From G965267335 sp965267335 (lineage in GTDB: Bacteria > Bacteroidota > Bacteroidia > Cytophagales > JAAEPT01): 64,000 nt of DNA. Of the stretch, positions 1 through 7,992 are shown one piece after another. The translations under genes were made by a program, and so were the position numbers. The number at the start of each line of letters is the position of its first letter. Position 1 is the first letter of the stretch. The DNA lies in assembly GCA_965267335.1 (NCBI GenBank), contig OZ253953.1:4402001-4466000 (forward strand). Direction: 5' to 3'. The notes under the pieces were generated by a model. It was not told where the DNA came from. It ran no database searches and saw only the letters and a program-made list of their open reading frames with translations.

Positions 1-513
1 GAAGAAAATGACTCTTGCCGCAGGGAGTTGTATGATGCGTATTCATCTAAATTATTTGCCGTTTGCCGAAGGTATATGGGTAATACCGAAGATGCCCAGG
101 ATGTATTTCAGGAATCAATGGTCATTATTTACCTGAAAATTGAGCAGTTTGATTTTAACAGAGGCGATTTCGAAGCATGGATATACCGTATTACGGTTAA
201 TGAAGCAATCCGTCAACTTAAGAAAAAACATCAGCACCTAATGGAACCATTGGATATTAAGGCAAGCGATGTTAGTATATCTTTTGAAGATTCCGTTACA
301 CTCAATGATCTGAAAAAACTGATTGATCAATTACCAGTCGGCCAGAAAACTATTTTCAATCTGGCGGTAGTTGAAGGCTACAAACATGAAGAAATTTCCA
401 AGATTCTGAATATTGGTGTTTCTACGTCCCGGTCACAGTTGCACAGGGCCAAAGAAGCCCTTAGGGATTTTATAACTACCGAAAACTTTGTGCCGGCACC
501 ATCATCTATTTAA
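1..513 (+). CDS. ECF-type RNA polymerase sigma factor, 5' end outside window
   Basis: The reading frame is open from base 1, so the true start lies upstream; the first in-window start-like codon (TTG at 28) falls inside the conserved region 2. Region 2 is visible as RYMGNTEDAQDVFQESM and the following Trp-containing helix. Region 4 follows as LPVGQKTIFNLAVVEGYKHE with a helix-turn-helix (EEISKILNIGVSTSRSQLHRAK). This order and spacing are typical of extracytoplasmic-function sigma-70 factors of Bacteroidota, which direct RNA polymerase to a small set of promoters and are normally held by an anti-sigma factor. No intact anti-sigma gene follows; only a short possible remnant does (488-622). Confidence 0.93.
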   Translation, partial: EENDSCRRELYDAYSSKLFAVCRRYMGNTEDAQDVFQESMVIIYLKIEQFDFNRGDFEAWIYRITVNEAIRQLKKKHQHLMEPLDIKASDVSISFEDSVTLNDLKKLIDQLPVGQKTIFNLAVVEGYKHEEISKILNIGVSTSRSQLHRAKEALRDFITTENFVPAPSSI

Positions 514-622
514 CAAAAAGAGAATATCTCTACTCCGAAGGGAACTGAGAAACGACTCCATTAATCCACCACATGACTGCTTCGAGGATATCATTCACGA
601 GATTAACCAAAGGAAAAAATAA
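488..622 (+). pseudogene. Possible remnant of an anti-sigma gene N-terminus
   Basis: A short open frame overlaps the end of the sigma gene in another frame and stops at 620-622, just before the repeat block. It encodes a charged stretch ending NPPHDCFEDIIHEINQRKK. This resembles the 'xPPxxxWxxI' lead-in of Bacteroidota anti-sigma/membrane proteins that usually follow such sigma genes, but no membrane segment is left. It may be a truncated partner gene or chance coding; the call is weak. Confidence 0.2.
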
Positions 623-629
623 TGAAGAA

Positions 630-1867
630 CTCTGTCATTCCGAATCTTTACGGTAGTTGCGAATAGCAACAACAGAAAGATGAAGGAATCTGCCAAAACT
701 GAAAGACTAAAACCATTCTCCTTTCTTGTCATATTGACCGACCAATAACTAAATCAACATACAGCCATTCCATAATTCGAAATCACTTCTCGTATGCGGC
801 AGAAGGAGGGAAATATCCATTCGACTATTCTTTACCGCAAAGACCAGCCTTCAGCTGGTATCCTAAGATTCGCAAAGCACACAAAGAAACTACGTTCAAC
901 CTAAAGCAATCACCGCCCTTCCTTGGCATTTCGACCGACCAATAAATAAATCGATTTTCAGATATTCAATAACAAGGCATCGCTTCTCGTATGCGACCGA
1001 AGAAGCGAGAAATCTATTCAAACTTTTTTTTACCGCAAAGGCCAACATACTGTTGGCACACTAAGGACCCCAAAGCAGAGAAATACGCGAACCCTAAAGC
1101 AATCACCACCCTTCCTTGGCATTTCGACCGACCCAAAAACGTCATTTGTGCAATTGGTTAATGCTTTGTATTTCATTGATTTTATCAAGAAGGAGGGAGA
1201 AATATATTACTAGTGATGTTGACCAGCTTTTTCACCCCAAAGGCCAGCCTTCAGCTGGTACGCTAAGAACCCAGAGGACGCAAAGAACTTCGCTAAAACC
1301 CAGACCCTTCAAAGTCCAAAATACTTTTGGCAACCCCACAAACACCCCTTTGCCGTCATCCCGAATCTTTACTGTGATTGCGGATAGCAAGAACAAAAAG
1401 ATGAAGGAATCTGCCAAAGCTGAAAGCCATAAACCACCACCCCCTTGCCATATTGACCGACCGACAAATAAATCAATATTCAGAAACTTAACCATTCGAC
1501 CTTACTTTCAATGTGCGACAGAAGGAGGGAAATATCTATTCGACTATCCTTTACCGCAAAGACCAGCCTCAGCTGGTACGCTAAGGTCCGCAAAGCACAC
1601 AGAGAAACTACGTTCACCCTAAAGCAATCATCGCCCTTTCTTGGCATTTCGACCGACCAATAACTAAATCAACATTCAGCCATTCTATAATTCGAAATCA
1701 CTCGTTGTGTAAGACAAAAGGAGGGAGAAATCTATTGTTAATTATGTTCACCTCTTTTTTTACCACACAAACCAGCCTTCAGCTGGCACCCCAAGACCCG
1801 CCAAGTGCGTGAAGGCCCCGCAATCACCCCCTTGCCGTCCATTAATAATGTGCCAAGAAAAGAGAAT
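630..1867. repeat. Block 1 of degenerate intergenic repeats
   Basis: No credible gene lies between the sigma gene and the RRM gene. The stretch is made of decayed copies of a composite repeat. Module A (about 634-692 and 1353-1417) begins GTCATTCCGAATCTTTAC and ends AAGATGAAGGAATCTGCC. Module B contains TTTCGACCGACC, then CGACAGAAGGAGGGAAATAT, then the hairpin CCAGC-CTTCA-GCTGG, then a CTAAGG..CGCAAAG tract and CCTAAAGCAATC. Hairpins are near 843, 1243, 1562 and 1769. A variant near 1042 reads CCAAC-ATACT-GTTGG. Open frames inside the block recur in other copies of the repeat and are artefacts of it. Confidence 0.8.
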
Positions 1868-1892
1868 AAAAAAAAGCGACTCAAAGGTCGCT
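1868..1892 (-). terminator. Rho-independent terminator of the RRM gene
   Basis: Read on the minus strand, AGCGAC (1887-1892) and GTCGCT (1875-1880) form a 6-bp stem with a 6-nt loop, followed by an uninterrupted U tract. It lies 14 bp beyond the stop codon of the minus-strand RRM gene. Confidence 0.85.
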
Positions 1893-1905
1893 CTCCGTTC
1901 TTAAA

Positions 1906-2133
1906 TTAGTTTCCTGTAACTCTTAGGGTCTTACCCATAAACTGAGTGCCATTCAACTCCTCGATGGCTCGACCACCATCTAGTTGATCTCTCATGTTTA
2001 CAAACCCTTTGACAGTGCCTTTATAGTAGTCTCTTACAATTTGCACTGCTCGTACTTTGCCATAAGGCGAGAATAACTGCTCGAGTACTTTCTCTTCGGA
2101 CAGATAATTCAGGTTCTCTACTTGAATATTCAT
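1906..2133 (-). CDS. Small RRM-domain RNA-binding protein
   Basis: The 75-residue product is a single RNA recognition motif. RNP2-like IQVENL is at residues 3-8 and RNP1-like KGTVKGFVNM is near residues 38-47, with the usual C-terminal GKTLRV strand. Bacterial single-RRM proteins of this size bind single-stranded RNA and act after transcription, often with cold-responsive expression. The RNP1 is weak because the usual aromatic positions are partly replaced. The gene stands alone with its own terminator and is preceded by about 100 bp of noncoding sequence. Confidence 0.88.
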   Translation of the reverse strand: MNIQVENLNYLSEEKVLEQLFSPYGKVRAVQIVRDYYKGTVKGFVNMRDQLDGGRAIEELNGTQFMGKTLRVTGN

Positions 2134-2241
2134 AGCAATTCGTGGTTAAAACGGTTGAATTTTTCGCTTCTTACCTCAGTGGAATTGAGGTTACATTTTC
2201 AATAGCCGTACCTTGAATATAGGAAAAAAATCCGATTTACC

Positions 2242-2685
2242 CTAGTCCTTTCTAAACAAAACAAACTGGTGTTCTGCCTCATCATTTCGGTGTATATCGC
2301 TTGAATTGCTGATCAATGCACCCTCCGGTCCATCTACCATCATTTCATCAGTTTTTATATCGCTTAGATAAAAAATTGAGAATTCTCCCTCATAAGCCAT
2401 AGTAACATCACCTCCCATCTGAAAAGCCTTCACAACCTTGCCCGCCATAAACCCTGTTTCCAGGTTTAATTCAACTATTTCACAAGTAAACTTACCCTCA
2501 TTATCCGAGCCGAGCGCAAAGGAATACTCAAATTCCCTTTCATGAATATTGAGCAACTCAGACTCCGAACTCCAGGAGCCTTCAATACTGGTCACCTCAT
2601 CAACTTTCTCTGGTTCTTTTTCTTTCTTTGGAGTACATGAATAGATTGTAAGGAGCAAGAGTAGAAATAGATTAGGGTTCTTCAC
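2242..2685 (-). CDS. Hypothetical SPII lipoprotein
   Basis: The N-terminus has a short basic start, a leucine-rich core and the lipobox TIYSC at residues 14-18, followed by a Lys/Glu-rich linker, so it should be a lipid-anchored envelope protein. The remaining 125 residues have short beta-rich, Gly/Glu-containing segments and no family I recognise; a small lipocalin-like beta barrel is conceivable. The 287 bp upstream (2686-2972) is AT-rich and noncoding and serves the divergent gene as well. Confidence 0.7.
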   Translation of the reverse strand: MKNPNLFLLLLLTIYSCTPKKEKEPEKVDEVTSIEGSWSSESELLNIHEREFEYSFALGSDNEGKFTCEIVELNLETGFMAGKVVKAFQMGGDVTMAYEGEFSIFYLSDIKTDEMMVDGPEGALISNSSDIHRNDEAEHQFVLFRKD

Positions 2686-2972
2686 AACGCAGGTTTTATT
2701 GTTTACGCTCTCACTGAACGCTAGTCCAATGGAATAAAAGAATAATATAGGAAGATATTACTCATTTCACCATTAATACCTTAAAAAGCGAAAGGCTGTA
2801 TAAACAAAAAAACTTAAACTAACCGCTACTGAAATCAACTGCCACATAATTGAAAAAATTTATGGTTAAAAAATACACTTGTTTTATTATTCGTGGTAAA
2901 AAGTGTTTGTATACTGATTATACGGATATATAACGACCTTATCTGTCAAAAATTATTAAGTGAAGGTATTTC

Positions 2973-3425
2973 GTGCATGAAATTACTTTTAACTTCGTAA
3001 TCGATATGATTAGTAAGAATCAACTCAACAACCCTCTTATACTGGCTTTATTGATGATTGTATATGGCCTGGTCATAGGTGGTGTCATCTATCTGTTTAG
3101 TATGATGGTTCATGCCGAATACACTTACACCGCCTCAGGGGGACTAGTTGGAGCACTCTTAGCAGGTTCCACCTATGTCTCGAAGTGCAGAAAGCTACCT
3201 TCGATCAAGCTCAGACTGGAAGCCGTGGCTATATACTTCTTGTTCCAAGCCCTGCTGAACTTCATTTATTTCGAAATGGGGGATTTATCCTTTGAGCGAT
3301 TCTGGAAGCTAACCGTAATTGTAAACCTTATTTATGTGCTCGCTGTTTTCTTTATGGTTTCTCTTGGTGCCAGCAACCACTTGAAATCACTTAAGAGAAT
3401 GGAAAAATATCGAAAGGATGAATAA
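2973..3425 (+). CDS. Four-span integral membrane protein of unknown function
   Basis: The 150-residue product has about four hydrophobic segments (roughly residues 22-45, 53-68, 85-103 and 115-134) with a short basic loop after the second and a Lys/Arg-rich C-terminus. The pattern GGLVGALLAG and its overall size faintly recall the ABZJ_00895 family of small membrane proteins, which is a guess. The frame opens at GTG 2973; the next in-frame ATG is at 3006, so the start is uncertain. Its end overlaps the next small gene by 8 bp, and that gene overlaps the ATL gene, giving a three-gene operon. Confidence 0.6.
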   Translation: MHEITFNFVIDMISKNQLNNPLILALLMIVYGLVIGGVIYLFSMMVHAEYTYTASGGLVGALLAGSTYVSKCRKLPSIKLRLEAVAIYFLFQALLNFIYFEMGDLSFERFWKLTVIVNLIYVLAVFFMVSLGASNHLKSLKRMEKYRKDE

Positions 3426-3552
3426 GAAACTTTTCTTCAAAATTATCACCGTTTTGTTCATTTTAACCATGGTGGCATTTACCATCCATTTTATGATGAA
3501 TACCACCAGCCCTTCTGAAAAAAGAAGAATGAATGCGGAGAAAAACAAATGA
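3418..3552 (+). CDS. 44-residue single-span membrane protein
   Basis: The ATG at 3418 lies inside the end of the upstream membrane-protein gene and the TGA overlaps the ATG of the ATL gene (ATGA at 3549-3552), so it is translationally coupled on both sides. The product has a basic N-terminus, one hydrophobic helix (about residues 5-26) and a Lys/Arg/Glu-rich tail. The coupling on both sides is the main reason to believe it is real. Function unknown. Confidence 0.55.
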   Translation: MNKKLFFKIITVLFILTMVAFTIHFMMNTTSPSEKRRMNAEKNK

Positions 3553-3887
3553 AAAACTACGAGGGCAATTTCTTCGAGGATGTCTATGAGGTGGTCAAAC
3601 TTATACCCCCCGGAAGGGCCACATCCTATGGCGCTATTGGTGCCTACCTTGGCCTAAAAAGCAGTGCAAGAATGGTGGGCTGGGCCATGAACGCTTCTCA
3701 TGCTCACCCTGACATTCCTGCCCATAGAGTTGTGAACAGACAAGGCCTCTTGACAGGAAAAGTTCATTTCAATCCACCTGAATCGATGCAGGAAGCACTG
3801 GAAAAAGAAGGCATCACCGTCATCGATGACCAAATTCAAAACTTCGATAAAGTCTTCTGGGACCCTATTCAGGAATTGGGATTATAG
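3549..3887 (+). CDS. Alkyltransferase-like (ATL) DNA-base-flipping protein
   Basis: The 112-residue product is the DNA-binding C-terminal domain of the O6-alkylguanine methyltransferase family. IPPGRATSYGAIGAYLG contains the helix-turn-helix with the Tyr and Arg used for base flipping. The active-site motif, normally PCHRV, reads IPAHRVVN, so the methyl-accepting Cys is Ala. ATL proteins with this change bind O6-alkylguanine without repairing it and hand the lesion to nucleotide excision repair. The length matches the ATL class. It is last in the small operon starting at 2973. Confidence 0.9.
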   Translation: MKNYEGNFFEDVYEVVKLIPPGRATSYGAIGAYLGLKSSARMVGWAMNASHAHPDIPAHRVVNRQGLLTGKVHFNPPESMQEALEKEGITVIDDQIQNFDKVFWDPIQELGL

Positions 3888-3929
3888 ATTTATAAAAACG
3901 ATTGCCTCCTGTCATCCGGAGACACCAAA

Positions 3930-4558
3930 CTCATATCTTTCAAAGTCCCAAAATACTTTTGTCAACCTCACAAACACCTCTTAGCTGTCATTCCGAATCT
4001 TTACTGTGGTTGCGAATAGCAACAACAGAAAGATGAAGGAATCTGCCTAACCTGAAAGACATAAAACATCACAACTCTCCCTTGTCATATTGACCGACCG
4101 ACAAATAAATCAATATTCAGAAACTCAACCATTCGACCTTACTTTCCATGTGCGACAGAAGGAGGGAAATATCTATTCGACTATTCTTTACCCCAAAGAC
4201 CAGCCTTCAGCTGGTACGCTAAGAACCCAGAGGACGCGAAGAACCCCGCTAAACCCAGACCTTTCAAAGTCCCAAAATATTTTTGGCAACCCCACAAACA
4301 CCTCTTAGCTGTCATCCGAATCTTTACTGTGGTTGCGAATAGGAACAACAGAAAGATGATGGAATCTGCCAAACTGAAAGATATAAACCAACACCACCCC
4401 ACTGTTGGCATTTCGACCGACCAATAACTAAATCAACATTCAGATATTTAATAATATGAAATCACTTCTTTCGTAGGACAAAAGGAGGGAGAAATCTATT
4501 TTGACTATTCTTTTACCGCAAAGACCAGCCTTCAGCTGGTACGCTAAGGACCGCAAAG
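3930..4558. repeat. Block 2 of degenerate intergenic repeats
   Basis: This carries the same composite repeat as block 1: module A at about 3988-4047 and 4310-4370, module B with CGACAGAAGGAGGGAAATAT, and the hairpin CCAGC-CTTCA-GCTGG near 4201 and 4527. The copy on the right is cut after CCGCAAAG at 4558, where the IS110-like element begins. The stretch 3888-3929 holds nothing recognisable. Confidence 0.8.
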
Positions 4559-4619
4559 CACCTTTAGATTAGCTCTGTAGGATTATTCTTATTTTCTGTT
4601 CGGATAACAGATTGTTAAA

Positions 4620-4762
4620 AATGGAAGTGAGGAGAACTTTGCAAAGGCATAAGCTAACGACTTATTCTGCGTATTAGTCCTCACTCCCTGTTTGTTGCGA
4701 GTACCATTTAGAATTTTGGGCTTAAAGGCCCTGATAAAGGTCTTAGTACAGAGCAACAATTA
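4620..4762 (+). ncRNA. Candidate IS110 bridge RNA region
   Basis: Two strong stem-loops lie between the left end and the transposase. Stem 1 pairs AGTGAGGA (4626-4633) with TCCTCACT (4678-4685). Stem 2 pairs TTGTTGC (4692-4698) and GTAC (4701-4704) with GTAC (4746-4749) and GCAACAA (4753-4759), and contains an inner GGGC/GCCC hairpin (4718-4731). Loop 1 carries TCTGCGTATT (4666-4675), the exact reverse complement of the right flank AATACGCAGA (5808-5817), and GCAAAG (4641-4646), identical to the left flank 4553-4558. Stem-loop 2 carries TAAAGGT (4735-4741), complementary to ACCTTTA at the left IS end (4560-4566). These fit target- and donor-binding loops. Confidence 0.7.
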
Positions 4763-4779
4763 AACACTTATTTAAAGTT

Positions 4780-5765
4780 ATGGATTATTTGGAAACCCTA
4801 GGAGTGGACGTCTCAAAACTAACCATTGATTGTCATTTATTCACTCACCAAACCAGTGAACAATTCGAGAATAGCAATGATGGATTTAATAAACTTTTTA
4901 AATGGATAGAATCTCAACATATTGACTTAAAGGAACTTTTGGTTTGTTTTGAATGTACTGGTGCCTATTCATTCCCTTAGCTCATTATCTTACTGAAAGG
5001 GACCAGGACTTTGTCATGGAACCAGCGCTTAACATCAAAAAAAGTCTAGGAGTAACAAGAGGAAAAAGTGATGAAATTGATGCTCAAAGAATAGCAGAAT
5101 ATGCTTATGAAAAGAAGCATAAATTGACTCCTACAAAGCTGCCTTCAAAAAGTATCATGGTGCTTAAAAAGCTTCTTTCTCTTCGTGTCAGATTGGTAAG
5201 GCAAAGAGCTGCAAATCGCAACTCTTTAAAAGAGAATGAGTCAATGCTTGACTCAAAAGACTTCAGGCATGTTCTTAAGATCGAACGTGATTTAATTAAG
5301 GATCTGGACAAAAAGATAAGCAGCATTGATAAATTAATTGATGAACAAATAGATAATGACCAGGAACTAAAAAAGCTATTTGGACTGATTACTACTGTTG
5401 TTGGGGTGGGGCCAATTGTAGCTTCTTACTTCTTATCACTAACTGCAGCCTTCAAAAATTTTGATGACCCATGAAAATTTGCTTGCTACTGTGGTATTGC
5501 TCCCTTTCCTCTACAGTCCGGGACAAGCATAAGAGGGAAGAGTAAGGTTAACCACCTCGCAAATAAACAGATGAAATCATTACTAGAACTAGCTGCAAGA
5601 ACAGCTATACAATATGACCCCGAACTGAAAAAATATTACAACTCACGAGTAGAAGCTGGGAAAAACAAAACAAGTACATTGAACATTATTAGAAACAAAA
5701 TTGTAGCTAGAGTGTTTGCCGTAGTTCAAAGACAAACACCCTATGTTAAGCTACATCGAAATTAA
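4780..5765 (+). pseudogene. IS110-family transposase, frameshifted and with a premature stop
   Basis: Read through, the product is about 328 residues, the usual IS110 length. The N-terminal RuvC-like DEDD domain is seen as GVDVSK, ECTGAYS and GKSDEIDAQRIAEYA; a coiled-coil linker follows. The C-terminal domain shows GLITTVVGVGPIVASYFL and GIAPFPLQSGTSIRGK with the nucleophilic Ser. One base is missing near 4973, which ends frame one at 4980, and an in-frame TGA at 5472-5474 replaces the expected Arg codon of FDDPRKFA. The element is therefore very likely immobile unless helped by another copy. Confidence 0.9.
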
Positions 5766-5807
5766 AATTGTATTAAAAAAAGACTGTTATTCTTGATTTA
5801 ATCTTAG

Positions 5808-6115
5808 AATACGCAGAGAAATACCCTAAAACCCACACCCTCTCCCTTGTCATATTGACCGACCAACAAATAAATCAATATTCAGAAACTCAACCATTCG
5901 ACCCTGACTTTCCATGTGCGACAGAAGGAGGGAAATATCTAATTGACTATTCTTTACCCCAAAGACCAGCCTTTAGCTGGTACGCTAAGGGCCGCCAAGG
6001 ACACAAAGGAACTACGTTTACCCTAAAGCAATCATCGCCCTTTCTTGGCATTTCGACCGACCAATAACTAAATCAACATTCAGATATTTAATAATATGCA
6101 CTAAAGAAGAGAATT
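5808..6115. repeat. Block 3 of degenerate intergenic repeats
   Basis: The right half of the repeat unit split by the IS resumes at 5808. One further module-B copy follows, with CGACAGAAGGAGGGAAATAT near 5919 and a hairpin of the same family near 5966 (CCAGC-CTTTA-GCTGG), ending in CCTAAAGCAATC and a TTTCGACCGACC tract. No gene is seen here. Confidence 0.78.
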
Positions 6116-6123
6116 CATAAATC

Positions 6124-6159
6124 AAAAAAAACCAGTTTATGTGTGCAGAACATAAAACT
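6124..6159 (-). terminator. Rho-independent terminator of the sodium symporter gene
   Basis: On the minus strand a stem of AGTTTTATG (6151-6159) with CATAAACT (6134-6141), with one bulged base, is followed by GG and a seven- to eight-base U run (6124-6131). It starts 12 bp after the symporter stop. Confidence 0.75.
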
Positions 6160-6171
6160 TTATACTCAGAC

Positions 6172-7623
6172 TTAATACTCCTCCTTCTTTTCGAGAAACA
6201 AAAACATCCCCAAAAAGGTAGTCAACCCATTATATATCAAAATCTCGAAACCAAATTCAAACCCAAACCACTCTTTACTATACATATTCAACACAAACCA
6301 TAGCACCGGAGAGAGAACACACACGACTGGCACCAATCGATCCCGAATATCAAACCTCGTAAAAATCCCGAAAGCATAAAGTCCAAGCAGAGGACCATAA
6401 GTAAACCCTGCAGCTTTAAATAACTTTCCTACAATACTCGCATCCTTATCACCCAGGTACTGAAATAATAATATCAAGCCAAACAGTAGTATTGAAAACC
6501 CAAAATGAATCAAATTCCTTCTTGATGTAGCAATTGGTTTCTCAGTGCTCGCACCCAGGAAATCCACAGAAACCGAAGTTGTCAATGAAGTCAATGCAGA
6601 ATCTGCACTGGAATAAGCTGCGGCAATAACCCCCAATACCAAAGCAACTCCAGCTACAGGACCTAAATACTCTGTGGCTATATGAGCAAAAATACTGTCG
6701 TTGGAACCCATATTAATATCAACAATACCTGAATCCCTAAACTCATACAACAATGCCCCCAAACTCATAAACAACAAATTCACGACCACCAGGACCAGAC
6801 TAAACACGACCATGTTTTTCTGAGCGTCCCTAAGGTTTCTACATGTCAGATTCTTTTGCATCATATCCTGATCAAGCCCTGTCATCACAATAGCGATAAA
6901 TGCCCCAGAAAAGAATTGCTTAAAAAAATAAGTTGGTTTCTCCGGACTGTCAAAAAAGAACATCTGTGTGTATTTACTCTGGCTCAACTTAGTAACCACG
7001 CCTTCCTCAAAATCCAAAAAATCAATCAACTTATACAGACAAATGCCGAGGGCCAAAAGCATGAAAAAGGTCTGCAAGGTATCCGTCCATACCACCGTTT
7101 TTATTCCTCCCCTGTAAGTATATAACCATATGAGGGCTATTGTGATCAGTACGGTTAACCAAAACGGCACATCCATCTTATCGAATAAAATGATCTGTAA
7201 AGTAATGGCTACCAGATACAGCCGGAAGGCCGCCCCAATCGTACGTGAAAGTAAAAAGAAAGAAGCACCTGTTTTGTAGGTGTTATTACCAAAACGCTGG
7301 TCCAGGTATTGATATATCGACACCAAATTCAGCTTATAGTAAATTGGCATCAATACATAAGCAATGACAAAATAACCCAGTACATAGCCAAAAACCATTT
7401 GCATATAAGCAAACTGAGTGTCAGCCACCCAACCGGGAACGGAAAGAAACGTAACACCGGACAAGGACGCCCCAATCATTCCGAATGCTACCAGATACCA
7501 TGGAGAACTTTTATCTCCTGTATAGAAGGTGTTGGACGTGGTTTTTCGGGTTGTGAGGTAGGAGATTAGTACAAGAATCGAAAAATAACCTACTAACAAT
7601 GATACAATTAGACTGATACTCAT
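6172..7623 (-). CDS. Sodium:solute symporter (SSS family)
   Basis: The 483-residue protein has about 13 hydrophobic spans and SSS-family signatures: FYTGDKSSPWYLVAFGMIGASLSGVTF after the first span, and the conserved segment around GLDQDMMQKNLTCRNLRDAQKN. SSS carriers import sugars, amino acids, vitamins or sialic acid with Na+ across the inner membrane; the substrate cannot be read from the sequence. The gene stands alone, divergent from clpS, with its own terminator. Confidence 0.9.
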   Translation of the reverse strand: MSISLIVSLLVGYFSILVLISYLTTRKTTSNTFYTGDKSSPWYLVAFGMIGASLSGVTFLSVPGWVADTQFAYMQMVFGYVLGYFVIAYVLMPIYYKLNLVSIYQYLDQRFGNNTYKTGASFFLLSRTIGAAFRLYLVAITLQIILFDKMDVPFWLTVLITIALIWLYTYRGGIKTVVWTDTLQTFFMLLALGICLYKLIDFLDFEEGVVTKLSQSKYTQMFFFDSPEKPTYFFKQFFSGAFIAIVMTGLDQDMMQKNLTCRNLRDAQKNMVVFSLVLVVVNLLFMSLGALLYEFRDSGIVDINMGSNDSIFAHIATEYLGPVAGVALVLGVIAAAYSSADSALTSLTTSVSVDFLGASTEKPIATSRRNLIHFGFSILLFGLILLFQYLGDKDASIVGKLFKAAGFTYGPLLGLYAFGIFTRFDIRDRLVPVVCVLSPVLWFVLNMYSKEWFGFEFGFEILIYNGLTTFLGMFLFLEKKEEY

Positions 7624-7656
7624 TCACTTAAACTATCTTATTTCCCGAATTTTTGC

Positions 7657-7665
7657 TAAATTTGC
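7657..7665 (+). promoter_or_regulatory. Bacteroidota-type -7 promoter box of clpS-recR
   Basis: TAAATTTGC matches the TAnnTTTG(C/T) -7 consensus of Bacteroidota primary sigma factor promoters and lies 28 bp before the clpS ATG. No clear -33 TTTG is present at the usual spacing. Confidence 0.55.
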
Positions 7666-7692
7666 AGCATATCAACCTCTTAACCAAACAAT

Positions 7693-7977
7693 ATGAACGC
7701 ATTTCCAGAGCACGAAGTAGAAGAATTAGTATTAGAAGAGGCCGTTGACACTGATGAGACGCACGAACTTATTGTGTTCAATGATGATGTAAATACATTT
7801 GAACACGTAATTTCTACACTGATTGACGTCTGCCAGCACACCTCAGAGCAAGCAGAGCAATGCACCTGGATTATTCATTATAAAGGCAAATGTGCTGTTA
7901 AGATTGGTTCGGTAAACGAACTGAAGCCTATGCGTCAGAAAATATGTGACAACGGTATTTCAGCTGAAGTTTACTAG
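7693..7977 (+). CDS. clpS: ATP-dependent Clp protease adaptor ClpS
   Basis: The 94-residue protein has the ClpS core: LIVFNDDVNTFEHVISTLIDVCQ, then the segment containing WIIHYKGKCAVKIGS that corresponds to the V-H-x-x-G-x-x-V part of the family. The NDD and His residues that form the N-degron pocket are kept. The acidic N-terminal tail (residues 6-25) is the part that engages ClpA/ClpC. ClpS delivers N-end-rule substrates to the Clp protease. recR follows 15 bp downstream, so the two are probably co-transcribed. Confidence 0.93.
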   Translation: MNAFPEHEVEELVLEEAVDTDETHELIVFNDDVNTFEHVISTLIDVCQHTSEQAEQCTWIIHYKGKCAVKIGSVNELKPMRQKICDNGISAEVY

Positions 7978-7992
7978 TTACGGGCACATCCT

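Larger units (their letters stand above)
4559..5807 (+). mobile_element. Decayed IS110-family insertion sequence in a repeat unit
   Basis: The element is bounded by its interruption of a block-2/3 repeat unit. The left flank ends CCGCAAAG (4551-4558) and the right flank resumes AATACGCAGAG (5808). The dinucleotide AG occurs at both junctions (4557-4558 and 5806-5807), as expected for the shared core of an IS110 insertion, giving about 1249 bp without terminal inverted repeats. It contains a structured noncoding left end and one transposase gene broken by a frameshift and a stop. The size, single DEDD recombinase and lack of inverted repeats fit the IS110 group. Confidence 0.82.

Noticed and set aside
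1116..1622. A 168-residue open frame in repeat block 1 and a minus-strand 87-residue frame opposite it
   Set aside because: The translated segments recur in other repeat copies (4090-4308, 4181-4411 and 5855-6067) with frame changes, and consist of repeat-unit sequence.
630..6115. CRISPR-like arrays in the repeated regions
   Set aside because: The units are long, degenerate and not separated by spacers of equal length, and no cas gene is present.
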